A stretch of DNA of 62,156 nucleotides from positions 1 to 62,156 of the forward strand of contig JANYDC010000012.1 of NCBI GenBank assembly GCA_025359965.1, given 5' to 3'. Below are positions 18,686 through 27,378 of this stretch, one piece after another. How positions within the stretch are numbered: the stretch's first letter is position 1; every line of letters begins with the position of its first letter. The notes under the pieces are model-generated. The model had not been told where the DNA came from, searched no databases, and saw only the letters and a list, made by a program, of their open reading frames with translations. The stretch comes from Pedosphaera sp. (GTDB taxonomy: Bacteria; Verrucomicrobiota; Verrucomicrobiia; Limisphaerales; SXQI01). Made by a program: the position numbers and the translations under genes.

Positions 18686-19426
18686 ATGAGTGAAGCCCCC
18701 AAACTGAAACTGATCCGCACCGAGGGCCTGGTTAAGGAGTATAAACGCCGCCGTGTGGTTAACGGCGTGGACATCCATGTGGGCGCGGGGGAAATCGTGG
18801 GTCTGCTGGGTCCAAACGGAGCAGGCAAAACCACCACCTTCAACATGGTGGTCGGGGTAGTCCGCCCGGATGAGGGGGAGGTTTATTTCATGGACCGCCC
18901 CATGACCAGGCTGCCCATGCACCAGCGGGCTAGATTGGGCATCGGGTACCTCACCCAGGAGCCCTCCGTCTTCCGCAAACTTACGGTTGAACAGAATGTT
19001 CTGGCGATCCTGGAGACCTGCGGTCTAAGCAGCAAGGAACGCAAAATGCGGCTACAATATCACTTGGAGGAACTGGACCTGACGCGCGTGGCCAAGTCGC
19101 CGGCGTACCAATTGTCCGGCGGAGAGAAGCGGCGGCTGGAAATCACTCGCGCTTTGGTCACGTCACCCAAGTTGCTGCTTTTGGATGAGCCCTTCAGCGG
19201 CATTGACCCGATCACGGTATTCGAGGTGCAGAAAATCATCAGACGCCTTCGCGAACGTGGTTTGGGGATATTGATTACCGACCACAACGCCCGCGAGACC
19301 CTCAAGCTGGTGGACCGAGCCTATCTGATCAAGAGCGGCGAAGTGGTGTGCGAGGGTTCGGCTGATTTCATAGTGAACGACCCCGGAGCAAGGGGAACTT
19401 ATCTCGGGCCGGAATTTAACATGTGA
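18686..19426 (+). CDS. lptB: LPS export ABC transporter ATP-binding protein LptB
   Basis: A 246-residue ABC ATPase that powers extraction of lipopolysaccharide from the inner membrane with LptF/LptG/LptC. Walker A is GPNGAGKTT, the signature is LSGGEKRRLEI, Walker B is LLLLDEPFSGIDP, and the switch His lies in ITDHNARETL. The stretch GIGYLTQEPSVFRKLTV with NVLAILE is characteristic of LptB rather than of the branched-chain amino acid transporters. I chose ATG 18686 (MSEAPKLKL) because the upstream extension has low-complexity character and no family counterpart. lptA and lptC are not visible immediately upstream. Ten bases separate it from hprK. Confidence 0.95.
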   Translation: MSEAPKLKLIRTEGLVKEYKRRRVVNGVDIHVGAGEIVGLLGPNGAGKTTTFNMVVGVVRPDEGEVYFMDRPMTRLPMHQRARLGIGYLTQEPSVFRKLTVEQNVLAILETCGLSSKERKMRLQYHLEELDLTRVAKSPAYQLSGGEKRRLEITRALVTSPKLLLLDEPFSGIDPITVFEVQKIIRRLRERGLGILITDHNARETLKLVDRAYLIKSGEVVCEGSADFIVNDPGARGTYLGPEFNM

Positions 19427-19436
19427 CGGAGATTTT

Positions 19437-20408
19437 ATGGCGCCACCACGCATTATTGTTCGGGACACAGTCACCGTTGAACGATTTTTTAAAGATCAGG
19501 CGGGGCCGCTGCAAATGCGGCTGATCGCCGGAGCGGCAGGATTGAGCCGCATTATCCGCGAACCTACGGTAAACCGCCCCGGACTGGCGCTGGCGGGCTT
19601 CACCAAATATTTTGCGGGCAAAAGGGTGCAGGTGATGGGCAATGCGGAGCAGCATTTTCTTAAGACCCTCTCCCCAGAGGCGCGTTTGGAACGTTACCGC
19701 ATGCTGCTCAACCATCGCATCCCCTGTTTGGTGTTTGGGCGCGGGTTGAAGCCGGAAAAGGATCTTTTGCGCATAGCGGAGGAGACCAATGTGCCCGTGT
19801 TCATCACGCCATTGATCACCATGAAATTCATCAACCTGGCCACTCTTGCCATGGAGCAAATGTTTGCCCCGCGCGGCACAGAAATGGGTTCCATGGTCGA
19901 TATTCTGGGCATCGGGGTGATCATAAAGGGAGAAAGCGGCATCGGCAAAAGCGAGTGCGTGTTGGCATTGATTGAGAGGGGGTATTCCCTGGTCGCGGAC
20001 GACATCACCAAAGTCACCTTGATGGATGGCCAGAATGTGATGGGATATTCCGCCGAAATCACGCGCAACCACATGGAAGTGCGTGGCATCGGCATTGTCA
20101 ATGTCGCCGCCATGTTTGGCGTTCGCGCCATCCGCCACGAAAAGGAAGTAGACCTGATTGTAGTCCTAAGAAACTGGGAGGATGTGCCGGATGTGGACCG
20201 TCTGGGCATGGACGAAAAATGCGTGGAAATATTGGGCATCCCCATCCCCGAGATTACCATCCCGGTAAGACCAGGCCGGGATCTGGCCAGGTTAATCGAA
20301 GTGGCGGCCTTCCAGACCAAGCTGAAAGCAGGAGGCCACAATCCCGCCAGGGAATTGAACGAGCGGCTGTTGGCCAAAATGGCCCATGAGAGCAACCGCA
20401 AAGGGTGA
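19437..20408 (+). CDS. hprK: HPr kinase/phosphorylase
   Basis: A 323-residue bifunctional enzyme that phosphorylates and dephosphorylates the regulatory serine of HPr. The C-terminal catalytic domain carries the P-loop GESGIGKS (near residue 165), the downstream VADDITKV segment, and the family signature EVRGIGIVNVAAMFG. The N-terminal half (residues 1-130) is the HprK_N domain. The start is supported by ACGGAGA six bases upstream. The context lptB-hprK-ptsH resembles the regulatory PTS clusters of many Gram-negative bacteria, where the system senses carbon or nitrogen status without transporting sugar. Confidence 0.96.
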   Translation: MAPPRIIVRDTVTVERFFKDQAGPLQMRLIAGAAGLSRIIREPTVNRPGLALAGFTKYFAGKRVQVMGNAEQHFLKTLSPEARLERYRMLLNHRIPCLVFGRGLKPEKDLLRIAEETNVPVFITPLITMKFINLATLAMEQMFAPRGTEMGSMVDILGIGVIIKGESGIGKSECVLALIERGYSLVADDITKVTLMDGQNVMGYSAEITRNHMEVRGIGIVNVAAMFGVRAIRHEKEVDLIVVLRNWEDVPDVDRLGMDEKCVEILGIPIPEITIPVRPGRDLARLIEVAAFQTKLKAGGHNPARELNERLLAKMAHESNRKG

Positions 20409-20582
20409 TATTCGAGAGGTCGAGTCACGACGCCTGACTGAAAACTGTCCCCACATCCGTCCCTATCGAACGACGTTAAATTGACCGACAAGGATTTTGA
20501 ACCCCTGATTCGAGTCGAGAATCCATATTTCTGAGAAAAGAATTGGTGAAACCTCTTATTTCAAGGTAAAAACCATGTGCCG

Positions 20583-20885
20583 ATGTGTGCAGCCCGCAAA
20601 AATCCAGAATCAGACGCCGAAGTGAAGAAAGAGTTGACCGTGGTCAACAAGCTCGGCGTACATGCGCGTCCGGCAGCGATGTTCGTCAAGATAGCGAACC
20701 GTTTTGAGTGCGATATTTTTGTGGAAAAAGACGGCGAGACGGTCAACGGCAAGTCCATCATGGGACTCATGATGCTCGCCGCAGGCCCCGGTTCGAAACT
20801 TCATGTGCGGGCCAATGGCCATGACGCATCGGCAGCCGTGGACGAGCTGGAATCCCTGCTCAAACGCAAGTTCGACGAGGATTGA
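20583..20885 (+). CDS. ptsH: Phosphocarrier protein HPr
   Basis: A 100-residue HPr with the phosphorylatable histidine in GVHARPA (His27) and the regulatory serine in NGKSIMGLMMLAA (Ser58). The 31-residue spacing equals that of His15 and Ser46 in classical HPr, so both the EI-type and HprK-type phosphorylation sites are intact. There is a ten-residue N-terminal extension relative to typical HPr. ATG 20583 is used; a GTG six bases earlier is also possible. It lies 174 bases downstream of hprK, its modifying kinase. No enzyme I gene is seen in the window. Confidence 0.95.
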   Translation: MCAARKNPESDAEVKKELTVVNKLGVHARPAAMFVKIANRFECDIFVEKDGETVNGKSIMGLMMLAAGPGSKLHVRANGHDASAAVDELESLLKRKFDED

Positions 20886-21071
20886 CCCAATATTTCGGAG
20901 TGCGGCGGCGGAGCGTCTGGCGTCGACGCCGCTTTGGTTTGCCCAATAGCCTTGGCATGGATAAATCCGGGAGCAGTCTCGCCGCTTTGCTCCCCCACCA
21001 CCCCCCAACTTACTCCGCTGAAAGATTTCCCTTTTTCAAAAGCGGCATCCGCCCCAAACTCAATCATATTT

Positions 21072-21359
21072 ATGGCAGCGGTTGAAATTGATGTGAATTA
21101 CGTGGCGCACCTTGCGCGCCTGTCCCTGACGCCGGAAGAGACTCAGCGGGTTTCCACCCAACTGGGAAACATTCTCGCATTCATCGACAAGCTCAGCGAG
21201 GTGGATGTCAGCAAAGTGGAGCCAACGGCACATGCGGTGCCGCTGGTCAATGTCACACGCCCGGATGTTGTCACAGGCTCACTTCCCACAGCGGAAGCGC
21301 TGCGCAATGCACCCACCAAAGCAAACGGCCTTTTTGTCGTGCCCAAGATTGTTGAATAA
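21072..21359 (+). CDS. gatC: Asp-tRNA(Asn)/Glu-tRNA(Gln) amidotransferase subunit C
   Basis: A 95-residue GatC, the small linker subunit that wraps GatA and GatB. The start at ATG 21072 gives the expected beginning (AAVEIDVNYVAHLARLSL), followed by the usual ILAFIDKLSEVDV and the C-terminal NAP-x-x-x-GLFVVPKIVE. An upstream in-frame extension of 46 residues does not match the family and is rejected. It is first in a gatC-gatA-gatB operon, 12 bases before gatA. Confidence 0.95.
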   Translation: MAAVEIDVNYVAHLARLSLTPEETQRVSTQLGNILAFIDKLSEVDVSKVEPTAHAVPLVNVTRPDVVTGSLPTAEALRNAPTKANGLFVVPKIVE

Positions 21360-21371
21360 GGAAGTCACCGC

Positions 21372-22838
21372 ATGTCAACACTGAACCAACTCACAGCGGG
21401 GGAACTAGCGCGCGCCATTCGTCGAAAAGAAGCCAGCGCACGCCAGGCGACCGAGGCTTGTTTGAACCGCATCCGCCAGATCGACGGCCAGGTGAAAGCT
21501 TTTCTGAGTTACGACGAGGCAGATGCTTTGGCCCAGGCAGATGCAGCCGACCGCGCTGTGGCGGCGGGAGAAGCGGCTCATCGCCCCCTCCTCGGAGTTC
21601 CCATCGCGATCAAGGACGTCTTGGCGGTGAGAAATCAGCCGCTCGGCTGCGCCTCCAAAATTCTAGAGGGTTACATTTCACCGTTCGACGCCACGGTGAT
21701 CACCCGCTTGCGCGAGGCCGGCGCCATAGTTTTTGGTAGGCTCAACATGGATGAGTTTGCCATGGGCAGTTCGACTGAGAATTCAGCCTACTTCACCACG
21801 CGCAATCCATGGGACTTGGAACGCATCCCTGGTGGTTCCTCGGGAGGCTCGGCGGCGGCGGTTGCGGCGGATGAATGCTCCGCATCGATAGGCTCTGATA
21901 CTGGCGGTTCCATTCGCCAACCCGCCGCACTTTGCGGTTGCGTGGGACTGAAACCGACTTATGGCCGGGTTTCGCGCTACGGATTAGTGGCCTTTGCCTC
22001 CTCACTCGACCAGATTGGCTCGTTTACTAAAGATGTTTCCGATTCGGCATTGTTATTAAAAGCAATCAGTGGCGTTGATCCCAAGGATTCCACTTCCGTC
22101 CCCGAATCAGTGCCTGATTACGCGAAGGCGCTGGAGGGCAGCATCAAGGGAATGCGGATTGGACTCCCCAAGGAATACATGATCGACGGGATGCACCCCG
22201 AGGTCTCGGCCGCAGTCAAAGCGGCGGTGGACCAATTGCAAAAACTGGGTGCGGACATCGTGGAAATATCGTTGCCTCATACGGATTACGCGGCCGCGTG
22301 CTATTATATTATTGCTCCTGCCGAGGCCAGTGCCAACCTGGCGCGCTTCGATGGCGTGCGTTACGGCAAACGTGTCGATGGCGCGGATCCGATTGAAATG
22401 TACAGCAGGACGCGTGGCGCGGGCTTCGGACCGGAAGTCAAACGCCGCATCATTCTGGGAACCTATGTCCTAAGCAGCGGATACTACGACGCCTTTTATC
22501 TTCGCGCCCAGAAAGTGCGGACACTCATCCGCCAGGATTTCCTGAATGCTTTCGAGAAAGTGGACGCGATTGTCACGCCCACCACACCGACTGCGGCCTT
22601 CAAGGCGGGGGAAAAATCAAACGATCCCTTGCAAATGTATCTGTCCGACATTTTCACAATCTCGTGCAATCTGGCCGGCATCTGCGGCATCAGTGTGCCG
22701 TGCGGATTTCTCAAGGAGCCAAAACTCCCGCTCGGCCTGCAGATCCTCGGCAAACCTTTCGGGGAGGCCGCATTGCTTAAACTCGCCCACGCCTACGAAC
22801 AAAGCAGCCCTTGGCGCGGTCAGAAACCCCCGTTGTAA
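21372..22838 (+). CDS. gatA: Asp-tRNA(Asn)/Glu-tRNA(Gln) amidotransferase subunit A
   Basis: A 488-residue amidase subunit that releases ammonia from glutamine (or asparagine) for transamidation of mischarged tRNA in the cytoplasm. The amidase catalytic elements are all present: the Lys in VPIAIKDV (near residue 80), the cis-Ser in PGGSSGGSAAAVA, and the nucleophile region GSDTGGSIRQPA. LGVPIAIKD and TYGRVSRYGLVAFASSLDQ are characteristic of GatA rather than of general amidases. A strong ribosome-binding sequence (AAGGAAG) overlaps the gatC stop region upstream. Confidence 0.97.
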   Translation: MSTLNQLTAGELARAIRRKEASARQATEACLNRIRQIDGQVKAFLSYDEADALAQADAADRAVAAGEAAHRPLLGVPIAIKDVLAVRNQPLGCASKILEGYISPFDATVITRLREAGAIVFGRLNMDEFAMGSSTENSAYFTTRNPWDLERIPGGSSGGSAAAVAADECSASIGSDTGGSIRQPAALCGCVGLKPTYGRVSRYGLVAFASSLDQIGSFTKDVSDSALLLKAISGVDPKDSTSVPESVPDYAKALEGSIKGMRIGLPKEYMIDGMHPEVSAAVKAAVDQLQKLGADIVEISLPHTDYAAACYYIIAPAEASANLARFDGVRYGKRVDGADPIEMYSRTRGAGFGPEVKRRIILGTYVLSSGYYDAFYLRAQKVRTLIRQDFLNAFEKVDAIVTPTTPTAAFKAGEKSNDPLQMYLSDIFTISCNLAGICGISVPCGFLKEPKLPLGLQILGKPFGEAALLKLAHAYEQSSPWRGQKPPL

Positions 22839-22861
22839 AACCCTTTCCAGAATTTATTGTC

Positions 22862-24286
22862 ATGGAATACGAAGCTGTCATCGGGCTCGAAACCCACGTC
22901 CAACTCAAGACTCTGTCCAAAATGTGGTGCGGCTGCGCCAACGAGTTTGGTGCGGAGCCCAACACCAACGTCTGCCCCATTTGTCTGGGCATGCCGGGTG
23001 TCCTGCCGGTCGCCAACGAGGAGGCCCTCCGCCTGACAGCTCTCACCGGATTGCTCTTAAATGGCAGGATCACGCCTTTCGCGAAGTTTGACCGGAAGAA
23101 TTATTTCTACCCCGACGCTTCGAAGAACTATCAAGTCACCCAGTACGATCAGCCCTCAACCCTCGGAGGTTTTGTGGAATTCGAACTCAACGGCGGGATG
23201 GGTCGCGTGGAGATCACCCGGGCACACCTTGAGGAAGACGTCGGTAAAAGCACACACTTTGATCGTTTCAGCGGAGTGGATTTTAACCGCGCAGGAGTGC
23301 CTCTGCTGGAAATAGTTTCGGAGCCGGTGATTACAAGCCCGGACATGGCCTATGAATACCTCAACGCGCTGAAGGAAATCCTGGTTTACGGCGGCATCAG
23401 TGATTGCGACATGGAAAAAGGGATGGTGCGCTGCGATGTCAACATCAGCGTCCGGCCGGTCGGGCAAAAAGAGCTGGGCGCTAAGATCGAGATCAAGAAC
23501 ATGAACAGCTTCAGCGGCGTGCGACATGCGCTGGAGTATGAGATCCCGAGACAAATCGGAGTGGTGAGCAAAGGCGGCAAACTCAGCCAGGAAACCCGGC
23601 GTTGGGACGACGTTACGGGCATGACCGAAACCATGCGATCGAAGGAGCAGGCGCACGATTATCGTTATTTTCCTGAACCGGACCTGATGCCCTTCGTGCC
23701 TGATGAACCTTACATCGCCTCCATCAAAGCGTGCGTGGTCGAACTGCCCCTCGCGCGCAAACAGCGTTTCATGCGCGATTACCAACTGCCTGCCTCGGAT
23801 GCGCAAACCTTCGTTTGGGATGTGCCGCTGGGTGGTTATTTTGAGTCTGCTGCGAAGGCCTCGAAATCGCCCAAAGCGGTGGCCAACTGGGTCATCAATA
23901 ATTTGCGCGCCCGTCTTACGGAAACCAAAACGACCCTGGCTGAGATCAAATTCCCACCTGCGGCTTTGGCGGAATTGATCGATTTGGTGGATTCCGGGAA
24001 GATCAGCTCGCGCATTGCCCAGGATGTGTTTGCCGAGATGTTCAACACAGGAGAGGCTCCGGCAGTCATCGTGCAGAAAAAAGGCCTGCTCCAAGTCTCC
24101 GATACGGGTGCCATCGAAAAATTCTGCGATGAAGCCATCGCCGCCAACCCCAAAAGCGCGGAGGATTTTCGGGCAGGCAAAGTGGCAGCGCTGAATTTCC
24201 TCAAGGGTCAGGTCATGAAACTGAGCAAAGGCAAGGCGAATACGAACCTCATTGGCGAGATTCTGGAGAAAAAACTCAAAGCCTAG
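22862..24286 (+). CDS. gatB: Asp-tRNA(Asn)/Glu-tRNA(Gln) amidotransferase subunit B
   Basis: A 474-residue GatB, the kinase-like subunit that activates the misacylated tRNA and receives ammonia from GatA. ATG 22862 gives the canonical opening EYEAVIGLETHVQL. The zinc-binding cysteines appear as WCGC and CPICLGMPG, followed by FDRKNYFYPD and the acidic YRYFPEPDLMP motif. The C-terminal YqeY-like tail ends in FLKGQVMKLSKGKANTNLI. Complete gatCAB suggests indirect formation of Gln-tRNA and/or Asn-tRNA, although the synthetase complement is outside this window. Confidence 0.97.
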   Translation: MEYEAVIGLETHVQLKTLSKMWCGCANEFGAEPNTNVCPICLGMPGVLPVANEEALRLTALTGLLLNGRITPFAKFDRKNYFYPDASKNYQVTQYDQPSTLGGFVEFELNGGMGRVEITRAHLEEDVGKSTHFDRFSGVDFNRAGVPLLEIVSEPVITSPDMAYEYLNALKEILVYGGISDCDMEKGMVRCDVNISVRPVGQKELGAKIEIKNMNSFSGVRHALEYEIPRQIGVVSKGGKLSQETRRWDDVTGMTETMRSKEQAHDYRYFPEPDLMPFVPDEPYIASIKACVVELPLARKQRFMRDYQLPASDAQTFVWDVPLGGYFESAAKASKSPKAVANWVINNLRARLTETKTTLAEIKFPPAALAELIDLVDSGKISSRIAQDVFAEMFNTGEAPAVIVQKKGLLQVSDTGAIEKFCDEAIAANPKSAEDFRAGKVAALNFLKGQVMKLSKGKANTNLIGEILEKKLKA

Positions 24287-24305
24287 CCGCGGGCTTTCGA
24301 CTCAC

Positions 24306-25100
24306 TCAGGTCCCGACACGCATGTACATCCTGCGGGCGAAACGGTAGACACCGGGGAAATTCGACTTCAGAAAGACCGCGACGTTGTCGATCCTCAACC
24401 AGCCAGCCAATTTGCCCTTGAAGCGGGCCTTACTCAAAGCAGGCCCCAACTTCTTTGCCCAATCGCGGTGGATGAACACAAAGTCTGCGAAGTTCACGTC
24501 ATCAGTAAGGTTGGTGGCCAACAGGTCAAACCCATGGCTGGCCATAAGCTTTTCAATTTCCGTGTAGGGCTGCTGCCCCTGCCATTTCGCCTCACGCGCA
24601 CACTCCACATGGACGGCGACTAACTTGGAACTAATTCCCTTCAGCCCGGACAGCACCATGTGTTCTGCGCCTTCCACATCGACCCACAACCCCACACGCT
24701 CAGCTTTGGGAAAGTGCTGGGCAATAAAATCGTCAATCCTCACCGAGGGAATTTCGACCTTCATCTTGATCTTCAGATCGTCCCGAACCAGCAATGAACT
24801 GATCCCCTTATTGGAGTTGGGATCGTCATAGTCCACATCCACCACATTAAACCGGGCGGTGCCATTCTCGTTGGAAACCGCTTTTCCGTGCAGTTCGATG
24901 CCAGCCTCATTCAACGCGGGTTTGGCCTGCATCTTCTTAAAATTGATGGGGTTGGCCTCAAAAGCGAAGACCCGCGCCGATGGCAGCAAGTGCTTGAAAA
25001 ACAGGGATTGATCACCATCCCGCGAGCCAATGTCGCACACGCAATCGGCCGAGGCCATGCGAAGGATCGAGCCGAACAGGAGTTTGGTGTTTTCAGGCAT
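24306..25100 (-). CDS. FkbM-family methyltransferase
   Basis: A 264-residue SAM-dependent methyltransferase. The Rossmann motif I region is CDIGSRDGDQSLFFKHL, followed by VFAFEANP, where the acidic residue contacts SAM ribose. A later segment, VGLWVDVEGAEHMVLSGL, is the FkbM-family signature. FkbM proteins methylate small-molecule or sugar hydroxyls, and the substrate here is unknown. It is convergent with gatB (20 bases), and its start is divergent from the UbiA gene. Nothing nearby suggests a biosynthetic cluster. Confidence 0.88.
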   Translation of the reverse strand: MPENTKLLFGSILRMASADCVCDIGSRDGDQSLFFKHLLPSARVFAFEANPINFKKMQAKPALNEAGIELHGKAVSNENGTARFNVVDVDYDDPNSNKGISSLLVRDDLKIKMKVEIPSVRIDDFIAQHFPKAERVGLWVDVEGAEHMVLSGLKGISSKLVAVHVECAREAKWQGQQPYTEIEKLMASHGFDLLATNLTDDVNFADFVFIHRDWAKKLGPALSKARFKGKLAGWLRIDNVAVFLKSNFPGVYRFARRMYMRVGT

Positions 25101-25311
25101 ACTAGATATGGTTGTTTTCTACCATGGATTGTGGAGGAATTGGGATGGGGGTCAAGAAACTCAGCTAGTCATCCCGGCGCCGCTGGGTAACATCAAAAAA
25201 ACACAGTTGCTGCGCCAACGCACAGCGTTAGGCTCCTGCTGCAACATGATGCACCACCGATCAACGCATTCCTTACCGCTCGCAGCTTGGCGACACGGAG
25301 TTTAAGAACGC

Positions 25312-26241
25312 ATGCCACAACTGCTCCAAACACTCGCCAAATGGGGGGATTTTGTCAAAATAGCCCACACCGTCTTTGCCCTCCCATTCGCATTGGCTGC
25401 GATGGTGGTGGCGGCGCGCGAAAATCGCGGCTGGCCGGGCTTGCGGATTTTCCTGCTCATCATCGCCGCCATGTTTACGGCGCGCACCTGCGCCATGGCC
25501 TTCAACCGTATCGTGGACCGACATTTCGATGCGAAAAACCCACGCACAGCCGGACGTCATCTCCCTGCGGGGCAAATCTCCATTGAAAGCGCCTGGACCC
25601 TGTGCCTTCTCAGCGGCGTGGCTTTTCTGGTCACCACCTATTTCATCAACGGCCTCTGCTTTGCTCTCGCCCCACTGGCCCTGATCATCATTTGTTTCTA
25701 TTCGCTGACCAAACGACTTACCGATTTCACCCATGTCTACCTGGGCATCGCACTGGGGCTCGCTCCCATGGGCGCGTGGCTCGCCGTGCGGGGGGAATTT
25801 GCGCTGAGCCCCATCATCCTAACGCTGGCGGTGGCCCTCTGGTTGACCGGCTTTGACATTATCTACGCCACCCAGGATGTCGATTTCGACCGTGGCGCGG
25901 GGCTGGGCTCGCTGGTGGTGCGCTGGGGTGTTTCCAACAGCCTCCAATTTGCCTTCCTCGCCCACCTCATTATGTGGGGATTGCTGGCCATCTTCGGCCT
26001 GATCAACAAATTCCGAGCCCCCTACTACATTGGTCTGATCGTCATCTTGTGCTCGATCATCTTCGAACACTGGTTGGCCCGCCGCCGCAGCCTGAAATGG
26101 ATCAACGTCGCCTTCTTCCGCCTCAACGCCCTAATCAGCATTATCTTCCTGATCATCGTGATCGTCTCGGTCGCGTTCCCCGGTTTCCGTCGCGTCTGGC
26201 AGTCTCAAACAGTCGTTTCACTTCCCGCAACCATCCCATAA
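25312..26241 (+). CDS. UbiA-family prenyltransferase (likely MqnP of the futalosine pathway)
   Basis: A 309-residue inner-membrane prenyltransferase with eight or nine predicted membrane helices. The two Asp-rich motifs that bind Mg-diphosphate are NRIVDRHFD (from residue 65) and DVDFDRGAGLGS (from residue 189), in the spacing of 4-hydroxybenzoate polyprenyltransferases. Because mqnA and mqnE of the futalosine route to menaquinone occur about 20 kb downstream, the best guess is MqnP, the UbiA-like prenyltransferase of that route. UbiA activity towards 4-hydroxybenzoate cannot be excluded from sequence alone. Confidence 0.9.
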   Translation: MPQLLQTLAKWGDFVKIAHTVFALPFALAAMVVAARENRGWPGLRIFLLIIAAMFTARTCAMAFNRIVDRHFDAKNPRTAGRHLPAGQISIESAWTLCLLSGVAFLVTTYFINGLCFALAPLALIIICFYSLTKRLTDFTHVYLGIALGLAPMGAWLAVRGEFALSPIILTLAVALWLTGFDIIYATQDVDFDRGAGLGSLVVRWGVSNSLQFAFLAHLIMWGLLAIFGLINKFRAPYYIGLIVILCSIIFEHWLARRRSLKWINVAFFRLNALISIIFLIIVIVSVAFPGFRRVWQSQTVVSLPATIP

Positions 26242-26249
26242 ACGAATTT

Positions 26250-26672
26250 TTAACCTGAGATGACATTGACGAGTCCAGACTCGGCGGCATGCGGCAAGAG
26301 CCTGTTATCAAAAGTGACGACATGGCCTGCGTTTTGGAGGGCGACACCGACGAGCCAAGCATCGTTGATCTGTTGGTGGCCTATGGCTCGCCAATAAAGG
26401 TCTGGCTCATCCGCTGCGGGTGATGGCCAAAACCGATGAGTTTTCAGAATGGTCCACTGCCGAAGCAATGTGGCTGCATCCTGTGGAGAGACTGCATTCG
26501 AGGTATACGCAGGATTCGAGGAAAGGCGGATGAAACCAAGCTGAGTGATAGCGCAAGTGGCCCAGCCTTTGTTGGCGTGGGCCGAGAACCAGGCGTGGGC
26601 CGCCGCATGGTGCTGATGATTTGGCCAGGCGAGGGCGAGCAAAACATTGACGTCTAGTAATGCCGCTTTCAC
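26250..26672 (-). CDS. PIN-domain toxin, VapC type
   Basis: A 140-residue PIN-domain ribonuclease. Acidic residues of the PIN active site are visible in LLDVNVLLAL (Asp7), in the AADEPDLYW region, in QINDAWLVGVA and in VTFDNRLL. The gene begins with GTG 26672, overlapping the stop of its antitoxin by four bases (GTGA), which implies translational coupling. The TIGR00028-like arrangement (LLDVN with AWPNHQHHAAA-HAWF) fits the Mtu-type PIN toxins. Targets are probably tRNA or rRNA, by analogy only. Confidence 0.9.
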   Translation of the reverse strand: MKAALLDVNVLLALAWPNHQHHAAAHAWFSAHANKGWATCAITQLGFIRLSSNPAYTSNAVSPQDAATLLRQWTILKTHRFWPSPAADEPDLYWRAIGHQQINDAWLVGVALQNAGHVVTFDNRLLPHAAESGLVNVISG

Positions 26673-26899
26673 ACAGCCTCCTCCGCCAACATTTCTCTGG
26701 CCCGACTTGCAGGAATAATTTCGGAAGTAGGTGGAATGTCGAACACGGGAAGCCCGCTTTTGCTGGCACTCTGTGGGGAAGCACGCAAACCGCGCCTCGC
26801 CAGTTGCGAAAGGACTTGGCCCAGCTTCTTCCCTGATGCCTGAGCCTGAGCTTTCGCAGCCTCCAAAACATCATCATCCAAAGTAACAGTAGTCCTCAT
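26669..26899 (-). CDS. Ribbon-helix-helix antitoxin, VapB type
   Basis: A 76-residue antitoxin partner of the PIN toxin. The N-terminal MRTTVTLDDDVLEAAKAQA is the ribbon-helix-helix DNA-binding strand and first helix. The C-terminal part, with a proline-rich linker and a final acidic helix (SRAREMLAEEA), would wrap the toxin. The gene starts at ATG 26899, directly beside a tandem 8-bp repeat that may be its operator. Confidence 0.88.
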   Translation of the reverse strand: MRTTVTLDDDVLEAAKAQAQASGKKLGQVLSQLARRGLRASPQSASKSGLPVFDIPPTSEIIPASRAREMLAEEAV

Positions 26900-26904
26900 A
26901 CGAT

Positions 26905-26923
26905 GATACAGTGATACAGTGAT
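26905..26923. repeat. Tandem 8-bp repeat beside the vapB start (candidate operator)
   Basis: The unit GATACAGT occurs twice in direct succession (26905-26912, 26913-26920), followed by GAT. It lies 5 bases upstream of the antitoxin start codon. Ribbon-helix-helix antitoxins commonly bind tandem sites in their own promoter, so this is a reasonable autoregulatory operator. Its closeness to the start codon suggests that it overlaps the ribosome-binding region or the transcription start. Confidence 0.45.
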
Positions 26924-27378
26924 GCATTAAAATCAAGACTATCGAAGACCTGTTTGTGGTTTCAAAACCTAAACCCGCGTAGTGCTGAACTCTCGCGCAA
27001 TCCTAATACGCCCATCAGGACAGAAAACGAAAGCCCAGTCATGGCGCGCTTCACTTCAAAGGATGCTACCCGCTCTCGACGACTCGATCGCTTCAAATCC
27101 ATGGTGGTCGAGATCAACCAACTTCACCGCCCAGGCGTGAGGGGATTTTAAAAGGGATCGCTGTTAAAGGCATCCATGGTTCTTCAGCATAAAAAGCCAC
27201 ACTGACGAATCTTCGGTGTGCTCAAAGTTTGTGCTCACACGTAAAAAAAACAACCCACATGCCGGGTGCTTGCGGTTGTAAATGGTTTTGGTTTGGTTGA
27301 GAATGTTTGCATGGAATTTGTGGGTTGTTGGCGAATCGAAAACTTCGCCGCCAAAATCCTGAAAACCATTGTCGCCGG
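26924..27378. other. Intergenic region with an 11-bp inverted repeat
   Basis: No convincing gene is present between the toxin-antitoxin pair and the DUF1549 gene. A 65-codon frame at 26954-27151 has no recognisable features. An inverted repeat lies just before the next gene: AACAACCCACA at 27249-27259 and its exact complement TGTGGGTTGTT at 27319-27329, with 59 bases between. A weak hairpin (CACACTGA, one G-T pair) lies at 27199-27221. The region probably holds the promoter of the DUF1549-DUF1501 operon. Confidence 0.4.

Noticed and set aside
19416..20138. 240-codon minus-strand frame antisense to hprK
   Set aside because: Composition rich in His and Asp from reverse reading of hprK; no family features.
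23156..24094. 312-codon minus-strand frame antisense to gatB
   Set aside because: It is a shadow of the highly conserved gatB gene, with His-rich, low-quality composition and no recognisable domain.
24278..24297. Six-bp inverted repeat AAAGCC/GGCTTT over the gatB stop
   Set aside because: Too short and without a T-run to be called a terminator.
26954..27151. 65-codon plus-strand frame between vapB and the DUF1549 gene
   Set aside because: No recognisable domain or ribosome-binding site, and composition is like the surrounding non-coding sequence.
27199..27221. Hairpin with a T-run on the minus strand, like a terminator
   Set aside because: No minus-strand gene lies immediately upstream of it in the right orientation, and the stem is short with a G-T pair.
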